DNA of 64,000 nt from Acetobacter orientalis (lineage in GTDB: Bacteria > Pseudomonadota > Alphaproteobacteria > Acetobacterales > Acetobacteraceae). Both the position numbers and the translations under genes were made by a program. Below are positions 43,197-50,677 of the stretch, piece after piece. How positions within the stretch are numbered: the first letter of the stretch is position 1; each line of letters starts with the position of its first letter. Location of the stretch: NCBI RefSeq assembly GCF_000963965.1, contig NZ_BAMX01000014.1, positions 62,001 through 126,000 of the forward strand, given 5' to 3'. The notes beneath the pieces are model-generated. The model made no database searches. It saw only the letters and a list, made by a program, of their open reading frames with translations, and had not been told where the DNA came from.

Positions 43197-43454
43197 ATGC
43201 ACACCACCAATCTCCGCAAGGTCGGCGGATCGGTCATGATGGCCGTCCCTCCCGCCGTCCTTGAAACCCTGCATCTATCCGCAGGGGCTAAGGTCTCAAT
43301 CAGCGTGGCCGAGGGACGCCTTGTCGTCGAACCGAAAACGAAGACGAAATACACGATGGCCGAACTGCTGGCCGCGTCGGACTATTCCGGGCCGCACACC
43401 CAGAAAGATCGGGAGTGGGTCGATGCGCCGGCAGTCGGAGGCGAGATTCTGTGA
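43197..43454 (+). CDS. MazE/ChpS-type antitoxin (AbrB fold)
   Basis: An 85-residue antitoxin. The N-terminal swapped-hairpin DNA-binding fold reads NLRKVGGSVMMAVPPAVLETLHL. A C-terminal toxin-binding part carries KYTMAELLAASDYSG, resembling ChpS/PemI. AGGAG lies seven bases before the ATG. It overlaps the toxin gene by four bases (GTGA), and probably represses the operon via the palindrome upstream. Confidence 0.88.
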   Translation: MHTTNLRKVGGSVMMAVPPAVLETLHLSAGAKVSISVAEGRLVVEPKTKTKYTMAELLAASDYSGPHTQKDREWVDAPAVGGEIL

Positions 43455-43783
43455 AGCGCGGCGACATTTACAAAGTCGATCTTGACCCGACCGAAGGCCG
43501 AGAACAGCAAGGATACCGGCCTGTCCTGATCGTATCGCCCGACGATTTCAATAGGGCGACGCGCCTGCCCGTCATCCTGCCCATCACGAATGGCGGGGAC
43601 TTCGCGCGGCGTCTGGGGTTTGCTGTGTCACTGACTGGAAGCGGAACGGAGACGACAGGAATCATCCGGTGCGATCAGCCCCGCGTTCTGGACATCAACG
43701 CCAGGAATGGCCGGCTGGTTGAGACCTTGTCGGATGAAATCATGGATGAAGTTCTGGCGAGGGTAGTGACGATCTTCGAGTAG
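43451..43783 (+). CDS. MazF/ChpB-type mRNA interferase toxin
   Basis: A 110-residue endoribonuclease-type toxin. The GTG start at 43451 is set by overlap with the antitoxin stop and gives the standard opening VKRGDIYKVDLDPTEGREQQGYRPVLIVS. Further MazF features are LPITNGGDFARRLGFAV and RCDQPRVLDI. All core residues appear intact, so the toxin is probably active. It ends in a short hairpin terminator. Confidence 0.9.
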   Translation: MKRGDIYKVDLDPTEGREQQGYRPVLIVSPDDFNRATRLPVILPITNGGDFARRLGFAVSLTGSGTETTGIIRCDQPRVLDINARNGRLVETLSDEIMDEVLARVVTIFE

Positions 43784-43789
43784 ATTGAT

Positions 43790-43806
43790 GCGCCTCCGGC
43801 GTTTTT
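43790..43806 (+). terminator. Short terminator after the toxin gene
   Basis: GCGCC-TCC-GGCGT (five pairs, one wobble) is followed by five T, close after the toxin stop codon. Confidence 0.6.
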
Positions 43807-43927
43807 ATTTAATGCTCGCAATAAACTCCTTTATGCCCGCCACAGCTTGGTCATCGGCATTAGAGGCCGGCGAAGAACGCTAGTGGCTCACCACCGGCTA
43901 TGGGGAACCAGACCTGACGTTCCCTGA

Positions 43928-44494
43928 TTATTGAACCTGCTTGCCATTGCGAAAGATGGGCTGATTGCGAAGGCTTAAAGAAACGCTGCTTTCATCCAAT
44001 CCTTCCAGCTTGATCTGTTCACCTAACTTTATCGTCTGGTGAAACGGCACCTTCATTTCCTTGTAAGGGAGGGGTGAAGCGGTCTTGTCTAGGATAGCCG
44101 AATAGAGCGTGGAGCCATTAAAATCCTTCATCGAATTTCGATCACTGATGACGGTTGTAAAGGCACCCATAATTTCTATCCCATTATTCTGACGGCCAAT
44201 AACATTCGCTGTAAGCGTGTAAGATAGGATGCCGTTTTGGCAACTATGTTGACCGGCATCACAGATGCGAATGAATCTTGGTTCCGAATGAATGGTGGTA
44301 TTGCTAATCCCGTCACTGGATGCCGCAATTTCACCGGCGTCGGTGTCAAAGACTTTGCCGGTTGGGAGGTAGATATCGTGTTGAGGCGCGTAAAATACGG
44401 TGACGGCTTGCAGAACAGGTTCCGGTTCCGCGCACCCGGCCAAGCTTATACCGAGAATTAGGGTTGTTGCAACTTTGGATCGATTTATGCGCAT
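43928..44494 (-). CDS. Predicted lipoprotein of unknown function
   Basis: It has 188 residues. A signal sequence ends in a lipobox (SLAGC) with the lipid-modified Cys near residue 22. The mature part is predominantly beta-like with two further cysteines (ICDAGQHSCQN). No family is recognised. It is transcribed against the toxin genes and sits alone within the island. Confidence 0.65.
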   Translation of the reverse strand: MRINRSKVATTLILGISLAGCAEPEPVLQAVTVFYAPQHDIYLPTGKVFDTDAGEIAASSDGISNTTIHSEPRFIRICDAGQHSCQNGILSYTLTANVIGRQNNGIEIMGAFTTVISDRNSMKDFNGSTLYSAILDKTASPLPYKEMKVPFHQTIKLGEQIKLEGLDESSVSLSLRNQPIFRNGKQVQ

Positions 44495-44685
44495 TCTAAA
44501 ATCCTCCGATACAATATTTGGCTAGGCTACCTGTTCCCAGTGATCCTGCCAATAGCAGGACATTCCTTTATCAGAAGGGATCAAATTCTCTGGAACGCAA
44601 TGAAAACAATATCCTATTCCGACTCAAAAAGGGTGGTTTTCGGGTTCCGGTCAAGCACTCATCATGTTTTCGCAACATTAAGTGT

Positions 44686-45270
44686 TCAAAAAGCGGCTTT
44701 TTGAAGAGTATTTTGGGCCGTGATGCGCTGAATCGTCGAGATAGAAACGCCCAGGATGTCAGCGATCTGGCCGTTTGTATGCCCTGCCGCGGACATCGTC
44801 AGAGCGTGGCCCCTTTGTCTGATTGTCAGCTTGGGTCGTCTGCCCAGCCGTTTCCCGGCCGCTCGTGCGGCTTCCAGTCCGGCCAGCGTTCTTTCCTTGA
44901 TGATCTCCCGCTCAAACTCAGCAAAAGCGGCAAGAATGGTCAGGAATAGCCGGCCATTCGGTGTGTTTGTTTCGACCCCAATGTTAAGAATTCTCAGGTT
45001 TATACAGCGCTCATTCAAAATCCGAATGAGACCAATCACGTCCACAGTATCCCGCCCCAGTCTGTCCAGCTTCGCAGCAATCAGACTGTCTCCGGCTTCC
45101 AGCATTTTCAGCAAAGATGACATGCCGGGTCGAGACATTGCCGGCACACCGCCAGAAATAATGTCTTGAGTGATCATATCGTCTGACAAACCCTCGCGAC
45201 GCAAAGAGAGCAGTTGCGGGTCGTTTGTCTGACCTTCAGTTGACACCCTTGCATAGCCATACCGCTTCAT
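44686..45270 (-). CDS. Serine recombinase (resolvase/invertase family)
   Basis: Has 194 residues. The catalytic serine is in YGYARVST (Ser10), with the resolvase core motifs LIAAKLDRLGRDTVD and FAEFEREIIKERTLAG. A C-terminal helix-turn-helix (NGQIADILGVSISTIQRI) is complete. It is of the size and order of Tn3 resolvases and DNA invertases. A 14-base inverted repeat lies just upstream of its start and may be a binding site. No transposase of the Tn3 type is present nearby. Appears functional. Confidence 0.92.
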   Translation of the reverse strand: MKRYGYARVSTEGQTNDPQLLSLRREGLSDDMITQDIISGGVPAMSRPGMSSLLKMLEAGDSLIAAKLDRLGRDTVDVIGLIRILNERCINLRILNIGVETNTPNGRLFLTILAAFAEFEREIIKERTLAGLEAARAAGKRLGRRPKLTIRQRGHALTMSAAGHTNGQIADILGVSISTIQRITAQNTLQKAAF

Positions 45271-45300
45271 AACCATACCCCCCGTTTTCGATCAGCATTC

Positions 45301-45358
45301 AATCCGTGGTTTTTGGCGTGTTTCAATACGACAGGCTGATGTTCAAAAACCACGGATT
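45301..45358. repeat. 14-base inverted repeat upstream of the serine recombinase
   Basis: AATCCGTGGTTTTT at 45301-45314 and its exact complement at 45345-45358 enclose 30 bases. The repeat lies between the recombinase and the first gene of the six-gene cassette. It could be a recombination site, an operator shared by the divergent genes, or a transcript hairpin. Confidence 0.75.
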
Positions 45359-45442
45359 CTGCTCATTACAATCAGTGTAGTGTGGCGTGAGACGGATTTC
45401 ATATTTCCGGCGCACGCCACATTCTTTTGAGAGAGTCAGTAA

Positions 45443-45988
45443 ATGAACGCATTTGATTTGAAGACATTCCGCCACGCAGGATTGTCTATTATGACAGTCG
45501 CCGTTTTATCTTGCGGAGCAGCGTTCTCGACGCCTGCAAAGGCGGACTCACCACGCGAAGACCAGACCCGTTATGGCCTGGCCTCCGGTAATGGCCCTCT
45601 CAACACTTTGCTGATCAACGGCCATCCCACAACGCCAAAAATTGCCGGTAACAGTGCGCTTTTTGTCCAGAAAATCGCGGAATCCGGCAACACTGATGTC
45701 GTTCTTTTAACATCCGTTGGCGGTCAGGCTTGTGACGCTCAGTATTCAATCCTTCAGGTCACGCCGAACGGAATCAAGACGCCCACACCATTCTTCGGGA
45801 ATTGCTCAACTGCCAAGCCGTCCATTTCCGGGAGCAAGATCACACTGAAATTTCCGCGCAATATCGGGAAATACGCCACCACGCCAGCCGAAGTCGATGT
45901 TTACGATCTGGCGACTGGAATCCTGACAAAAAATGGCCAGAACATTCCCGCTGCCTGCAAGCTGGATGATGGCGTTTGCCAAGGGTGA
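45443..45988 (+). CDS. Secreted protein of unknown function (cassette gene 1)
   Basis: It has 181 residues. An N-terminal signal peptide with likely cleavage after TPAKA (about residue 34) exports it to the periplasm or beyond. Four cysteines occur in the mature part (QACDAQYS, GNCSTAK, ACKLDDGVCQG) and could form two disulphides. No family is recognised. GAGAGAG precedes the ATG. It is first of six co-directional genes and is divergent from the serine recombinase. Confidence 0.75.
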   Translation: MNAFDLKTFRHAGLSIMTVAVLSCGAAFSTPAKADSPREDQTRYGLASGNGPLNTLLINGHPTTPKIAGNSALFVQKIAESGNTDVVLLTSVGGQACDAQYSILQVTPNGIKTPTPFFGNCSTAKPSISGSKITLKFPRNIGKYATTPAEVDVYDLATGILTKNGQNIPAACKLDDGVCQG

Positions 45989-46047
45989 TTTCACCGCATT
46001 CTTTAATCTTTTGACCCACACTTAAATCGAAATCTGCTGAGAGAATC

Positions 46048-46422
46048 ATGAACGCTCGCTCTATACTCACCATCTCCAGAATGGCCGCTCCTGTATTTGG
46101 ACTTCTCGCACTGTTCCCCTTGGTCGGGTGTGGCGAGAGTGGCCCTTCTCTGGAAGAACTTCAGTCCATAATCTCTCAAAACTATGCGGATGCTGTGGAA
46201 GGGAACCGGTCATTCGGAGACATTCTAGGTCACAACCATCCGACACCCCCGGTCGTAAAGGTCACGGAACGGACGTGTGAAGCGCGGGGCTCCTATGAGT
46301 TTCACGGCGAAAAACTGCCAATCTTCCGTTGTGATGTGACTTTCAAAGTGGGGGAAGATCAGCAGAAACAGAAGCTCGATTACGTCAAAATCGAGGGGAA
46401 ATGGAGCCAATACGAAGAATAA
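46048..46422 (+). CDS. Small predicted lipoprotein (cassette gene 2)
   Basis: It has 124 residues. A signal sequence ends in the lipobox LVGC, placing the lipidated Cys near residue 28. The mature part has two cysteines (RTCEARG, FRCDVTF) around a beta-like stretch. No family is recognised. It is 59 bases after cassette gene 1 with a similar purine-rich ribosome binding site. Confidence 0.72.
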   Translation: MNARSILTISRMAAPVFGLLALFPLVGCGESGPSLEELQSIISQNYADAVEGNRSFGDILGHNHPTPPVVKVTERTCEARGSYEFHGEKLPIFRCDVTFKVGEDQQKQKLDYVKIEGKWSQYEE

Positions 46423-46464
46423 GGCGATTTATTATCCGCCAGTCACAAAAAAGGAATTTGATTG

Positions 46465-47115
46465 ATGCTGATCAGAGATGTTGACCTGAAATTCTACACA
46501 GCAAAAGGATACCTTGCCGTTGCGGGCGGCTTCGTTGCCATTGTTCTGCTGACCTGCCTTCTTGGTGGGCTTTCAAACGGCGGCCCAATCGGTGTTATTC
46601 TCGGTATTTTCTGCGTCGGGGGCGGCGGATGGCTTGCTCGCAAAATTGCCAGATCGATCAGCGGCGATCCTCTGGTTTCATTTCCCAAAATGTATGGGGA
46701 GATTTTTGCTCACCCGCCTATCCAGATCAATTACCGGCTTGATGTGGATGATTACCTCACCGCGATCTGTTACGATGGTGAATACCTCTACATCATTGAA
46801 AAGAACAAGATGGTCTCTTTGAAATGGAGTGATGTCCGTCAATGGGATTGGGCCATTATCACGCCACAGAAGCAAACCACGATCGCAGGCTCTCCAGGCC
46901 AGGCATTCCAAGGTTTTGTTAATGACTCCTTCGCCAATCTGGCGCCAACCCATGAAGCCATGAAAAACAGTGGTATCCGGTTGACCGTCAAGAATCTTGA
47001 TCATCCGCACTGGTTCTACAATACAGGCAAGGACAAGAACGCCGAGGCCGTATGCCGGAAATGGGAAGAAATATTTCGGCAATTCAATGATGGCACTCTC
47101 GCGATTGCACACTGA
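46465..47115 (+). CDS. Two-helix membrane protein of unknown function (cassette gene 3)
   Basis: It has 216 residues. Two membrane helices (about 15-60, with a Gly-rich connection) are followed by a soluble domain of about 150 residues. Its alternating beta strands, LYIIEKNKMVSLKWSDVRQW and RLTVKNLDHPHWFYN, ending in a helix, suggest a PH-like fold. That is an impression from pattern only. ATG at 46465 is chosen over the preceding TTG because of the AAGGA upstream. It follows cassette gene 2 by 42 bases. Confidence 0.72.
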   Translation: MLIRDVDLKFYTAKGYLAVAGGFVAIVLLTCLLGGLSNGGPIGVILGIFCVGGGGWLARKIARSISGDPLVSFPKMYGEIFAHPPIQINYRLDVDDYLTAICYDGEYLYIIEKNKMVSLKWSDVRQWDWAIITPQKQTTIAGSPGQAFQGFVNDSFANLAPTHEAMKNSGIRLTVKNLDHPHWFYNTGKDKNAEAVCRKWEEIFRQFNDGTLAIAH

Positions 47116-47144
47116 TTAACAGTAAAGAATAAAGAGACAGAATC

Positions 47145-48113
47145 ATGGGGCCTGAAGAACTAGCAATCATCACCAATCCGCAATTCATCAACGCGACATT
47201 CCAGGCGGGCGAGAACTGGTATCATGGGATGGTTGCTCAGGCCCGCGAGGCCGCGCGTCTTTCTCAAGAACGCAATTCTTTCGTCGAAGCGAACAATCAT
47301 CTTGTTGCCGTCAACAGCCAACTGATTGCTCAAGGTCGTCAGCAGAATGAAAAGTGGAAGGCTTTTGCGAACGATCTGGTCAAGCAGCATGACGAATATG
47401 CCGTCTTGGCCAAGCGCCTTCTGGATGAGAAAACTGCTGCGTTGCGGAGCGAAGTTTTCGCCGGATGTGCGATGGAGCGGCAACTGAACGAAGAGAAGGC
47501 CCGTTCTGCTGAGAAGGATGTGGGAATCTCACAACTTCAGAATGATCTGTCCGGTGTCCGTGGCACTCTGGCCGCAACGCAGGAATCTTTGACCTATGAG
47601 CGGCAGAATGTGGCGGCTCTTCAGGCAGAGAATGAAAAATTGAGGGCAGCACTTTCTGCGGCAGAAAGCGATCGTCATCGTCTTCATGAGGACAACGCGG
47701 CGTTTCTGTCTGCTGCTGATTATTTTGAACAAAAATGCAAAGACCTGGAATCTGATCTGGAGCGAAGCCAACAGGCTCTACAAGAGGAAGAGGCTCAGAA
47801 CCTGACTCTTTCTCAGGATTTTCAAAACGCTAATCTGGTCAACGAAGCGCTTTCGTCCGCGTCCCCGTTGGCCCTCTCCTTGATGGAACAGACACGCGGG
47901 TTGTGGGCGGCCCAAGGCAAGCCCTCCATGATGGAGAACTATCTAGCGTCGCATTGCCGGACTGACGGTCAACCTCTAACCGTGCGCGAGTATCTTTGGT
48001 TTGCAACACTGATGCGAGAGATGGTGGCCCGGAACATTCCAGATCACCTGATCAGCGCACATTGTCCTGTCGCAGAGAGAGACGATTTCCTGACTCGTCC
48101 CGTCGCGATATAA
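47145..48113 (+). CDS. Coiled-coil protein of unknown function (cassette gene 4)
   Basis: It has 322 residues. About residues 30-240 are almost continuous coiled coil rich in Glu, Gln, Ala and Arg. A short C-terminal domain follows, with hydrophobic and aromatic positions (REYLWFATLMREMVARNIPDH). There is no signal peptide or membrane helix, so it is cytoplasmic. No family is recognised. It is 29 bases after gene 3, so translation is likely from one transcript. Confidence 0.75.
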   Translation: MGPEELAIITNPQFINATFQAGENWYHGMVAQAREAARLSQERNSFVEANNHLVAVNSQLIAQGRQQNEKWKAFANDLVKQHDEYAVLAKRLLDEKTAALRSEVFAGCAMERQLNEEKARSAEKDVGISQLQNDLSGVRGTLAATQESLTYERQNVAALQAENEKLRAALSAAESDRHRLHEDNAAFLSAADYFEQKCKDLESDLERSQQALQEEEAQNLTLSQDFQNANLVNEALSSASPLALSLMEQTRGLWAAQGKPSMMENYLASHCRTDGQPLTVREYLWFATLMREMVARNIPDHLISAHCPVAERDDFLTRPVAI

Positions 48114-48129
48114 AATGAAGGGAAGAACC

Positions 48130-48762
48130 ATGGCGCAGACTGATCATACGTCCTCTCCAATGAGCCTCTATGCCGGGTGGGTGACGGTTGACGGGCAGTG
48201 TTATCCCTTTGGGGCTGAAACCAAGCGGCGTTGTCTCCAGATGATTGCGAAATTCATCTGCTCCATGGCTGAAAAACACGCCGATCTTCAGCGCGAAGAG
48301 CCTGATTTCGCATTGCTGTGTCCGTATTGGTATTCAGGTGTTTATATAAGTTCCGATATACGCAGGCTTGCATCCGAGGAAGCGATTGATCCAGATACGC
48401 TCGACGAAATAATGCGAGACGTGGCCGATGACTACTTGGGTAATCAAGCCACCAAAATCACAGCGTTTGTTGTGCCAATGCTTGTGCCGGTCTTCGGTCA
48501 GACGATTGGAGACACTTTGTTTATCGCAATGCTGGATAAAAGTGACGACTTTGCTGGATATGTCACCACAGATCAGGTCACAGCCGAAAACTGGCTGACG
48601 GACTATGTCGCGCAGGTCTTCGGCCCATCAGTGGGAAAGCCAGGCATGAGTGTCGAAGCGGCCAAAATCGCGCTCAAAGGCAAAGGGGTTATAAATATCT
48701 GCCCTCTGTCGCTTTCACCAAACCTTGAGATGGTTATGTCATTGGCTGCATTGACCCCGTAA
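48130..48762 (+). CDS. Soluble protein of unknown function (cassette gene 5)
   Basis: It has 210 residues. ATG at 48130 is preferred to one at 48115 because AAGGGA lies just ahead of it. An N-terminal aromatic beta-like region (YAGWVTVDGQCYPFG) precedes helices. A hydrophobic region in the middle (TAFVVPMLVPVFGQTIG) is borderline and not a clear membrane segment. No family is recognised. It begins 16 bases after gene 4. Confidence 0.7.
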   Translation: MAQTDHTSSPMSLYAGWVTVDGQCYPFGAETKRRCLQMIAKFICSMAEKHADLQREEPDFALLCPYWYSGVYISSDIRRLASEEAIDPDTLDEIMRDVADDYLGNQATKITAFVVPMLVPVFGQTIGDTLFIAMLDKSDDFAGYVTTDQVTAENWLTDYVAQVFGPSVGKPGMSVEAAKIALKGKGVINICPLSLSPNLEMVMSLAALTP

Positions 48763-48929
48763 AAACGCGGATAGATCGGGGGCCATAATGTAACCCGATT
48801 CAATCTTGCGACGACGATCCGAAATCTTGATTCATGGCCGAAAACCGCCGTTTATCAGGTGCGGGTTGTTTCTCTGATATGCTTGTTTCCGGCTCCGGCC
48901 CAAGGTTAGATAAAATCGGCGATATGCTT

Positions 48930-48946
48930 CTTTGTTGCGAACAAAG
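48930..48946 (+). promoter_or_regulatory. Small hairpin overlapping the ribosome binding site of cassette gene 6
   Basis: CTTTGTT-GCG-AACAAAG is a perfect 7-base inverted repeat whose right arm touches the AGAGGG that precedes the gene 6 ATG. It may be an operator or could limit ribosome access. Confidence 0.4.
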
Positions 48947-48959
48947 AGGGTATCGTATC

Positions 48960-49856
48960 ATGACAAACAATGCCTCCCCATCAAACATCAATGCTCGAAC
49001 GATTCAGCAGCGGCATGAAAGCCGTATCGCCCGCGCTGAATCAGATTTTATTTTTGATTTAATGTTTATCGCCTTGGACGGTGAATTTATTCGTCCGAGC
49101 ATCAGAAAGTCCCTCGTTGATGCTATCTGGTCAACAATGGACGGCGATGTCCCCGACATCAATAAAAGGCTCTGCGGGACTTCAGATAAAGAGTTTATCC
49201 TGTCTGATGAACGCGACCTTAATTACGAAGATGAGAGAGAAATACTTACGCTTCAAGAGATCAAGATTCTAAGGTGGTCAGAAGCGCGGCTAGAACCGTC
49301 CTGGAAACTCATCTACATTACCCTTATTGCTATGCGTATCTTCATCGGCGCGGAATCAAAAAAGGTCGGGACGTATCGTTGCATTGCGTATGACAAGATC
49401 ATTATGCCCGCGATTCCAGTATCAATGTCGCTAAGAGAAAATCTGGGCGTTTCGCGAGATGAGGTGCCGGCTTGGGCTGATATTGTCTGTGCCATGCTGC
49501 GAGCGACTGGGCGTTCTAATCCTGACAAAAAAATGGAACGTCTCCTGGTCTATGCGCTTGTCAGTTTGCTGCATGAGATAACCGCCGCAAGACTACACGC
49601 AGACAATACGTCTAAGTATTTCGATGATAGATGTGGAGAAATTATTGAACGGATGAACGGTATCATCTCGACAATACCTGAAGAAGACTTGGCATTATGG
49701 GATAGCGCGAGGTCGATTGCTGCAAGGGGGGCCGGCAATAGTGGATCATCTGGGGGGGCAGTGTCTGCCGGCGGGCCGAATAAGAAAAAAGCCCCGGCTC
49801 TGGTTCATCCAGCACCTCGCATCAGATCGAAAAGTTTTCGGCCGAAATGGGGGTGA
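48960..49856 (+). CDS. Soluble protein of unknown function (cassette gene 6)
   Basis: It has 298 residues. The ATG at 48960 is chosen over a start at 48834 since AGAGGG precedes it and the upstream extension looks non-coding. The protein is largely helical with a Glu/Asp/Arg-rich N-terminal part and a C-terminal tail of about 50 residues rich in Gly, Ser, Lys and Pro that looks disordered and ends in RSKSFRPKWG. No family is recognised. A 197-base gap separates it from gene 5, so it may have its own promoter. Confidence 0.68.
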   Translation: MTNNASPSNINARTIQQRHESRIARAESDFIFDLMFIALDGEFIRPSIRKSLVDAIWSTMDGDVPDINKRLCGTSDKEFILSDERDLNYEDEREILTLQEIKILRWSEARLEPSWKLIYITLIAMRIFIGAESKKVGTYRCIAYDKIIMPAIPVSMSLRENLGVSRDEVPAWADIVCAMLRATGRSNPDKKMERLLVYALVSLLHEITAARLHADNTSKYFDDRCGEIIERMNGIISTIPEEDLALWDSARSIAARGAGNSGSSGGAVSAGGPNKKKAPALVHPAPRIRSKSFRPKWG

Positions 49857-49904
49857 GGTTGAGGGGAAGGTTGAAGGAGGGCGAGGGAATTTCCGGCTGC
49901 CGCC

Positions 49905-49915
49905 GGGGGGGGGGG
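49905..49915. repeat. Run of eleven G
   Basis: G11 lies 48 bases after the end of cassette gene 6, in a very GC-rich stretch. Long homopolymers can vary in length; here it lies outside any gene I can support. Confidence 0.8.
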
Positions 49916-50007
49916 AGGATGTAAACAAGCATGGCAGGCGGCAGACCGACCATCCTCCCCGCGAAGCATCTATCCTGCTGGATTTTGTTTAACCGCGCAG
50001 GATGTTG

Positions 50008-50032
50008 AAAAAAAGGCGGCTCAGAAGCCGCC
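50008..50032 (-). terminator. Hairpin terminator
   Basis: GGCGGCT-CAGA-AGCCGCC with an A run on the left gives a T-tailed terminator on the minus strand. It may serve transcripts coming from the transposase remnant side. The rest of the stretch from 49857 to 50160 shows no gene. Confidence 0.65.
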
Positions 50033-50162
50033 TCATTGGGTCTATGTAAGCATACCATGAATGTTTACAGTCTGCGCCCATGAGCCTGTGTTTCTGATTC
50101 ATTTTGTTTTGCCTTAGGGATACAGCTCGACACTGAATTTTAGATTTTTCCGGGACTTTATC

Positions 50163-50420
50163 TCAACAACTGAAGGCGCTATTGCACCGGCCATTCGGCT
50201 TGCTAGGTTTGGAATTTTTTATGGAATCCGGGTCGCTGTATGCAACAAAGGAGGTAGTCAGGACAGGCCATGACGTATAATGACGAATCCATTTCGTGAG
50301 GCTCGCTCGGCACTTCGTGCCGGCCTTGAAAGCGTGGGGGTACACGCATTCATATTTCAATGAACTCCAGACACGCTCGATGAAGACATTGTCCATCCAG
50401 CGGCGATGGTAGTCCATGTT
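50163..50420 (-). pseudogene. IS3-family transposase remnant (OrfB C-terminus)
   Basis: The fragment RWMDNVFIERVWSSLKYECVY matches the conserved end of IS3-group (IS407-like) transposases, including the catalytic Glu in FIERVW. The catalytic Asp part and OrfA are absent, the start is lost, and the C-terminus reads through into unrelated residues. It marks the right side of the island region. Confidence 0.85.
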
Positions 50421-50622
50421 GATGCGGATCTTTTGCTTTCTTCGTAACTTTGCCCATCAGTTCTTATCTAGGTCGAGAATAGCTTATCATCCTGTCCGAT
50501 TTTGCTGAACCACCTCTATAGACTTGGTTAGATAGAAGATAAGATCGCAATCATGATCAGCAAACAGCTCTCGAGAGATGTGATATTCACTCGAAAACGT
50601 ATTATTTTGTAGTATAGAACCA

Positions 50623-50657
50623 TTAAAGGGTATGTATTTGATATACACACCCTTTAA
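50623..50657. terminator. Hairpin after the phosphomannomutase gene
   Basis: Two 15-base arms pair with a single mismatch around a short loop, 20 bases after the gene's stop on the minus strand. The T tail is poor, so termination strength is uncertain. The stretch 50421-50622 shows no gene. Confidence 0.55.
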
Positions 50658-50677
50658 AAAATATCGAGCTTACTCCT

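Noticed and set aside
48834-48959. N-terminal extension of cassette gene 6
   Set aside because: The internal ATG at 48960 has AGAGGG before it; the extension crosses the hairpin and lacks a ribosome binding site.
49717-50058. Overlapping small frames around the G11 tract
   Set aside because: They overlap gene 6 and each other, and consist of low-complexity Gly/Pro/Arg sequence without a credible start.
41101-50677. Second attachment site (copy of the tRNA-Ser 3' end)
   Set aside because: Looked for by eye to the end of the island region; no copy of 10 or more bases of the tRNA end was seen.
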